The notes beneath the pieces were generated by a model. The model saw only the letters and a program-made list of their open reading frames with translations, was not told the origin of the DNA and searched no databases. Below are positions 5,876-7,083 of a stretch of 7,083 nt of DNA, piece after piece. The translations under genes and the position numbers were made by a program. The stretch covers positions 1 through 7,083 of the forward strand of contig CANQUR010000083.1 in the NCBI GenBank assembly GCA_947627075.1, in the 5' to 3' direction. This DNA is from an uncultured Clostridia bacterium (GTDB taxonomy: Bacteria; Bacillota; Clostridia; Christensenellales; Pumilibacteraceae). Position 1 is the first letter of the stretch. Each line of letters opens with the position of its first letter.

Positions 5876-6973
5876 TTATATGCATTTGTCACAAATCTTA
5901 CAATATCCATTTGCCGTATTCTTTATATCAAACTTATGAGCAATTGATTTAGATTTCCTGCAATACTCGTCATATACTTCCTGTGCCTCCAACCGCGTAA
6001 CTGCATCGGCAAAAGAGTGATAATCATTCGGGTCACACTTAATTCCCGCTTCGCCTGCCACTTCTCGCAAGCCCGGAACATCCGAAACAATCACCGGCTT
6101 ACCGCACGCCATCGCTTCTGCCGCAACAAGACCAAAGCCTTCATATCTCGATGGAATCACAATGACATCCGAAGTTTTCATAATCTCGGCAACATCTCTT
6201 CTAAAGCCGAGGAAAAATACTCTTTGCTGCAAATTCATATTCTTTGACATTCGTTCAAGCTCACTTCGAAGAGGACCCTCACCAATTAAAATCAGCTTAT
6301 ATTTATCCGGTAACTGTGCCATGGTTTCAAGCATGGTTTTCTGATTCTTGTGTGACGTAAAAGACCCTACAACACACAACAGGGTATCCGTTTCGGTTAG
6401 TTGAGGTAACAAAGCATCTTTTCTATATGTCTTTGCATTTTCAAAATGTTCTGTTGCTATGCCGTTATAAACAACTGTAAAATTCGTTTTCTTACTCGTC
6501 TTTTTAAGCCATTTAATTAGTTGCTCCCGCACCTGTTCGCTGATGGATATTACGCAATCGTAAGATGAATATATAAACCGCTCGACTATTCTGAGTGCCT
6601 CATGATGCCTACGTCTGTTATCTGTACTGTGTTCTGTCATCATAAGACATGGAAAGCGTTTGCCGCTAATTTTTTTTATGATGGAGCAATAATAAATAAC
6701 AGGAAATAAATTGGCGTGAACTATATCATAACATCCCGTTTGGATAAACCTTTTTATAAATCTGATTCGTTTAATGTGACTACCGCATTCGGCGGGCACA
6801 ACCGTGACCTTTATTCCGTTACTTCGAAGACTATCCAGATATTTTTGATTTTTATCGGTCAAGATTAACAAATCACAACGACATGTATCGTCATTTATCA
6901 AAGGGAGCATATCATTTATGAGCTTTTGTGCGCCGCCGCCGCAAAGACTATTGATTACAAAAAGAACTTTCAT
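5876..6973 (-). CDS. GT4-family glycosyltransferase (GT-B fold)
   Basis: 365 residues, the usual length for GT4 retaining glycosyltransferases of capsule clusters. N-terminal acceptor half: KVLFVINSLCGGGAQKLI (2-19, the glycine loop), IVHANLF (84-90), TEHS (113-116), VISISEQV (141-148) and VVYNGI (167-172). C-terminal donor half: GSFTSHKNQ (203-211), LILIGEGP (227-234), FLGFRRDV (254-261) and the diagnostic EX7E pair within YEGFGLVAAEA (E278 and E286), followed by GKPVIVSDVPGLREV (291-305). It transfers a nucleotide-activated sugar to the lipid-linked repeat unit on the cytoplasmic side; donor and acceptor cannot be read from the sequence. Start ATG at 6973; an AGGGG stretch lies about 13 bases upstream, rather far. 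The last residues contain C358, C361 and C364 (CKICDKC), unusual for the family end. It follows the dehydrogenase after 43 bases. Confidence 0.93.
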   Translation of the reverse strand: MKVLFVINSLCGGGAQKLINDMLPLINDDTCRCDLLILTDKNQKYLDSLRSNGIKVTVVPAECGSHIKRIRFIKRFIQTGCYDIVHANLFPVIYYCSIIKKISGKRFPCLMMTEHSTDNRRRHHEALRIVERFIYSSYDCVISISEQVREQLIKWLKKTSKKTNFTVVYNGIATEHFENAKTYRKDALLPQLTETDTLLCVVGSFTSHKNQKTMLETMAQLPDKYKLILIGEGPLRSELERMSKNMNLQQRVFFLGFRRDVAEIMKTSDVIVIPSRYEGFGLVAAEAMACGKPVIVSDVPGLREVAGEAGIKCDPNDYHSFADAVTRLEAQEVYDEYCRKSKSIAHKFDIKNTANGYCKICDKCI

Positions 6974-7016
6974 AGTTTACTGCGTTCCCCTTTTTGAATA
7001 ATACACAAAACTTTTG

Positions 7017-7083
7017 TTAATCCCTAAAATACAAATCTCTTGTGTACACCTTGTCCGTCACATCGGAGATATCATTGTTATAC
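7017..7083 (-). CDS. ugd: UDP-glucose 6-dehydrogenase, C-terminal end (cut by window edge)
   Basis: A minus-strand frame enters from the right edge and ends at TAA 7017-7019 after 21 residues, finishing DVTDKVYTRDLYFRD. This closely resembles the tail of Firmicute UDP-glucose/GDP-mannose dehydrogenases of the HasB type, which as I recall end DVKNKVYSRDIFGRD. The enzyme oxidises UDP-glucose to UDP-glucuronate with two NAD+, supplying an acidic sugar donor for the polysaccharide. Position just ahead of a glycosyltransferase in a capsule cluster fits. Only the tail is available, so the call rests on a short motif; another member of the UDP-sugar dehydrogenase family is possible. Confidence 0.7.
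   Translation of the reverse strand, partial: YNNDISDVTDKVYTRDLYFRD

Noticed and set aside
7005..7017. ACAAAA-C-TTTTGT inverted repeat between the dehydrogenase stop and the GT4 gene, considered as a terminator
   Set aside because: The arms are almost all A and T, giving a very weak hairpin, and there is no following T-run on the minus strand.

Overview
The window is part of a Wzx/Wzy-type surface-polysaccharide (capsule or exopolysaccharide) gene cluster. The DNA is AT-rich, the ribosome binding sites are of the AGGAG/GGGGA type, and gene content and protein style match low-GC Gram-positive bacteria. A gut-type Clostridia (Ruminococcus, Lachnospiraceae or Oscillospiraceae) is my best guess, but the species cannot be read from the sequence. 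Every gene I accept lies on the minus strand, so transcription runs from high to low coordinates.

In transcription order (right to left) the window holds: the last 21 codons of a probable UDP-glucose 6-dehydrogenase (7017-7083, cut by the window edge); a GT4 glycosyltransferase (5876-6973); an ATP-grasp ligase-like protein (4700-5851, non-ATG start); a DUF2334-like polysaccharide deacetylase (3983-4687); a 338-base gap (3645-3982) that may hold a decayed remnant of a GT2 glycosyltransferase; a Wzy-like polymerase (2436-3644); two tandem paralogous putative glycosyltransferases of a poorly characterised capsule-cluster family (1296-2321 and 233-1270); and the N-terminal 85 codons of a Wzx-like flippase (1-255, cut by the left edge).

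These genes cover most steps of a Wzx/Wzy pathway. The dehydrogenase would supply UDP-glucuronate, the glycosyltransferases would assemble the repeat unit on undecaprenyl diphosphate, Wzx would flip it and Wzy would polymerise it outside. The deacetylase and ATP-grasp genes are adjacent and apparently translationally coupled. They look like a cytoplasmic decoration module that could expose an amine or use a carboxylate and form an amide on a sugar; this chemistry is inference. No initiating sugar phosphotransferase, regulator, tRNA, rRNA, CRISPR array or insertion sequence is visible.

The points most worth checking are the possible GT2 relic in the gap, the strongly conserved C-terminal half-domain shared by the two otherwise divergent paralogues, the loss of a family motif in one of them, and the deacetylase/ATP-grasp pair with its similar basic-aromatic C-terminal tails.
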